A DNA stretch of 5,724 bases from Pseudomonadota bacterium (lineage in GTDB: Bacteria; Myxococcota; Polyangia; GCA-2747355; JACKDQ01), in assembly GCA_030591195.1 (NCBI GenBank), contig JAUVBO010000238.1, positions 1-5,724 of the forward strand, given 5' to 3'. Below, piece by piece: positions 5,430-5,724 of the stretch. Every line of letters starts with the position of its first letter. The first letter of the stretch is position 1. The translations under genes and the position numbers were made by a program. Below the pieces are notes generated by a model that saw nothing but the letters and a program-made list of their open reading frames with translations, was not told the origin of the DNA and did no database searches.

Positions 5430-5724
5430 TCAGCGCGGGCTGGTGATCGTATCGCTGCAGACCCAGCCCTGGATCCAGGTGTCCCAGTCGTATTCGTAGT
5501 TGCAGCGCTGGCCATCGAAGCAGTCGGCGTCGCCCTCGCAGGCGCCGAGACGGCACTCGATCATGCACGCGCCGGGGTTGCCGGCCGACAGATCGTAGGG
5601 CGACCCGGCATCAAGGAGCACGTCGCCGCAGGCGCGCTGCTCGATGCAAGCGCTGCAATCGGTCACCGTGACCGGCGCCGCGGCCGCGAGCAGGTTCTTG
5701 CACCACACGTCGCAGGTGGCTGCC
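5430..5724 (-). CDS. Cys-rich, probably secreted protein (3' end only)
   Basis: The reading frame is open to the right edge of the window, so only the C-terminal 97 or so residues are seen and the start and any signal peptide lie outside. A GTG at 5708 is in frame, but the coding signal and a further Cys (TCDVWC) continue upstream of it, so it is an internal Val, not the start. Eleven Cys occur in the visible part, including CSAC, CMIEC and the spaced motif C-x2-D-x-D-C-x2-G-x2-C (bases 5502-5540). This motif recurs in Cys-rich secreted proteins and lipoproteins of myxobacteria and resembles the Dickkopf-N Cys pattern. Such density implies disulfides and hence export to the periplasm, cell surface or medium. 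The tail holds several Trp (WDTWIQGW) before the last Cys, and the protein ends DTITSPR with a TGA. Its function is unknown. Confidence 0.75.
   Translation of the reverse strand, partial: AATCDVWCKNLLAAAAPVTVTDCSACIEQRACGDVLLDAGSPYDLSAGNPGACMIECRLGACEGDADCFDGQRCNYEYDWDTWIQGWVCSDTITSPR

Noticed and set aside
4730..5515. Extended 261-residue version of the secreted protein starting at 5515
   Set aside because: The extra 69 residues overlap the Cys-rich gene, look non-coding and would place a clear signal peptide in the middle of the protein.

Overview
The window is visibly GC-rich, and its real genes show strong G/C preference at third codon positions. It carries ordinary chromosomal genes. 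A response-regulator-like/PilZ protein, a large metallopeptidase-like lipoprotein and a secreted Cys-rich protein with a C-x2-D-x-D-C-x2-G-x2-C motif together suggest a Myxococcota (former deltaproteobacterial) genome. That placement is an inference from gene style; no rRNA or taxonomic marker gene is present.

Layout, left to right. Bases 1-269 are non-coding as far as can be told: they hold a strong GC hairpin and a possible promoter ahead of the only plus-strand gene, a stand-alone HNH endonuclease (270-782). Two back-to-back hairpins (783-861) then separate it from a convergent minus-strand gene (886-1671), which joins a degenerate receiver-like domain to a PilZ domain. A 260-base gap (1672-1931) follows. 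Next come a small FMN nitroreductase (1932-2468), a roughly 705-residue lipoprotein with a HELGH zinc-protease motif (2518-4635), a small secreted protein of unknown function with a His/Arg tail (4730-5308), and the 3' part of a Cys-rich protein gene that runs off the right edge (5430-5724). All genes from 886 rightward are on the minus strand.

Transcription of the minus-strand genes therefore runs from the Cys-rich protein to the secreted protein, the metallopeptidase lipoprotein, the nitroreductase and the PilZ protein, with gaps of 121, 94, 49 and 260 bases. Only the 49-base gap argues for co-transcription (peptidase with nitroreductase). Three successive products appear to be exported: one clearly by lipobox, one clearly by signal peptide, and one inferred from its cysteine content because its N-terminus lies outside the window. 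The nitroreductase, PilZ and HNH proteins look cytoplasmic. No shared pathway can be read from the sequence.

I found no mobile element, CRISPR array, tRNA, rRNA or recognisable defence or biosynthetic system. The most interesting items are the divergent lipoprotein peptidase, the receiver-PilZ fusion that has lost key receiver residues, and several well-formed inverted repeats between genes.
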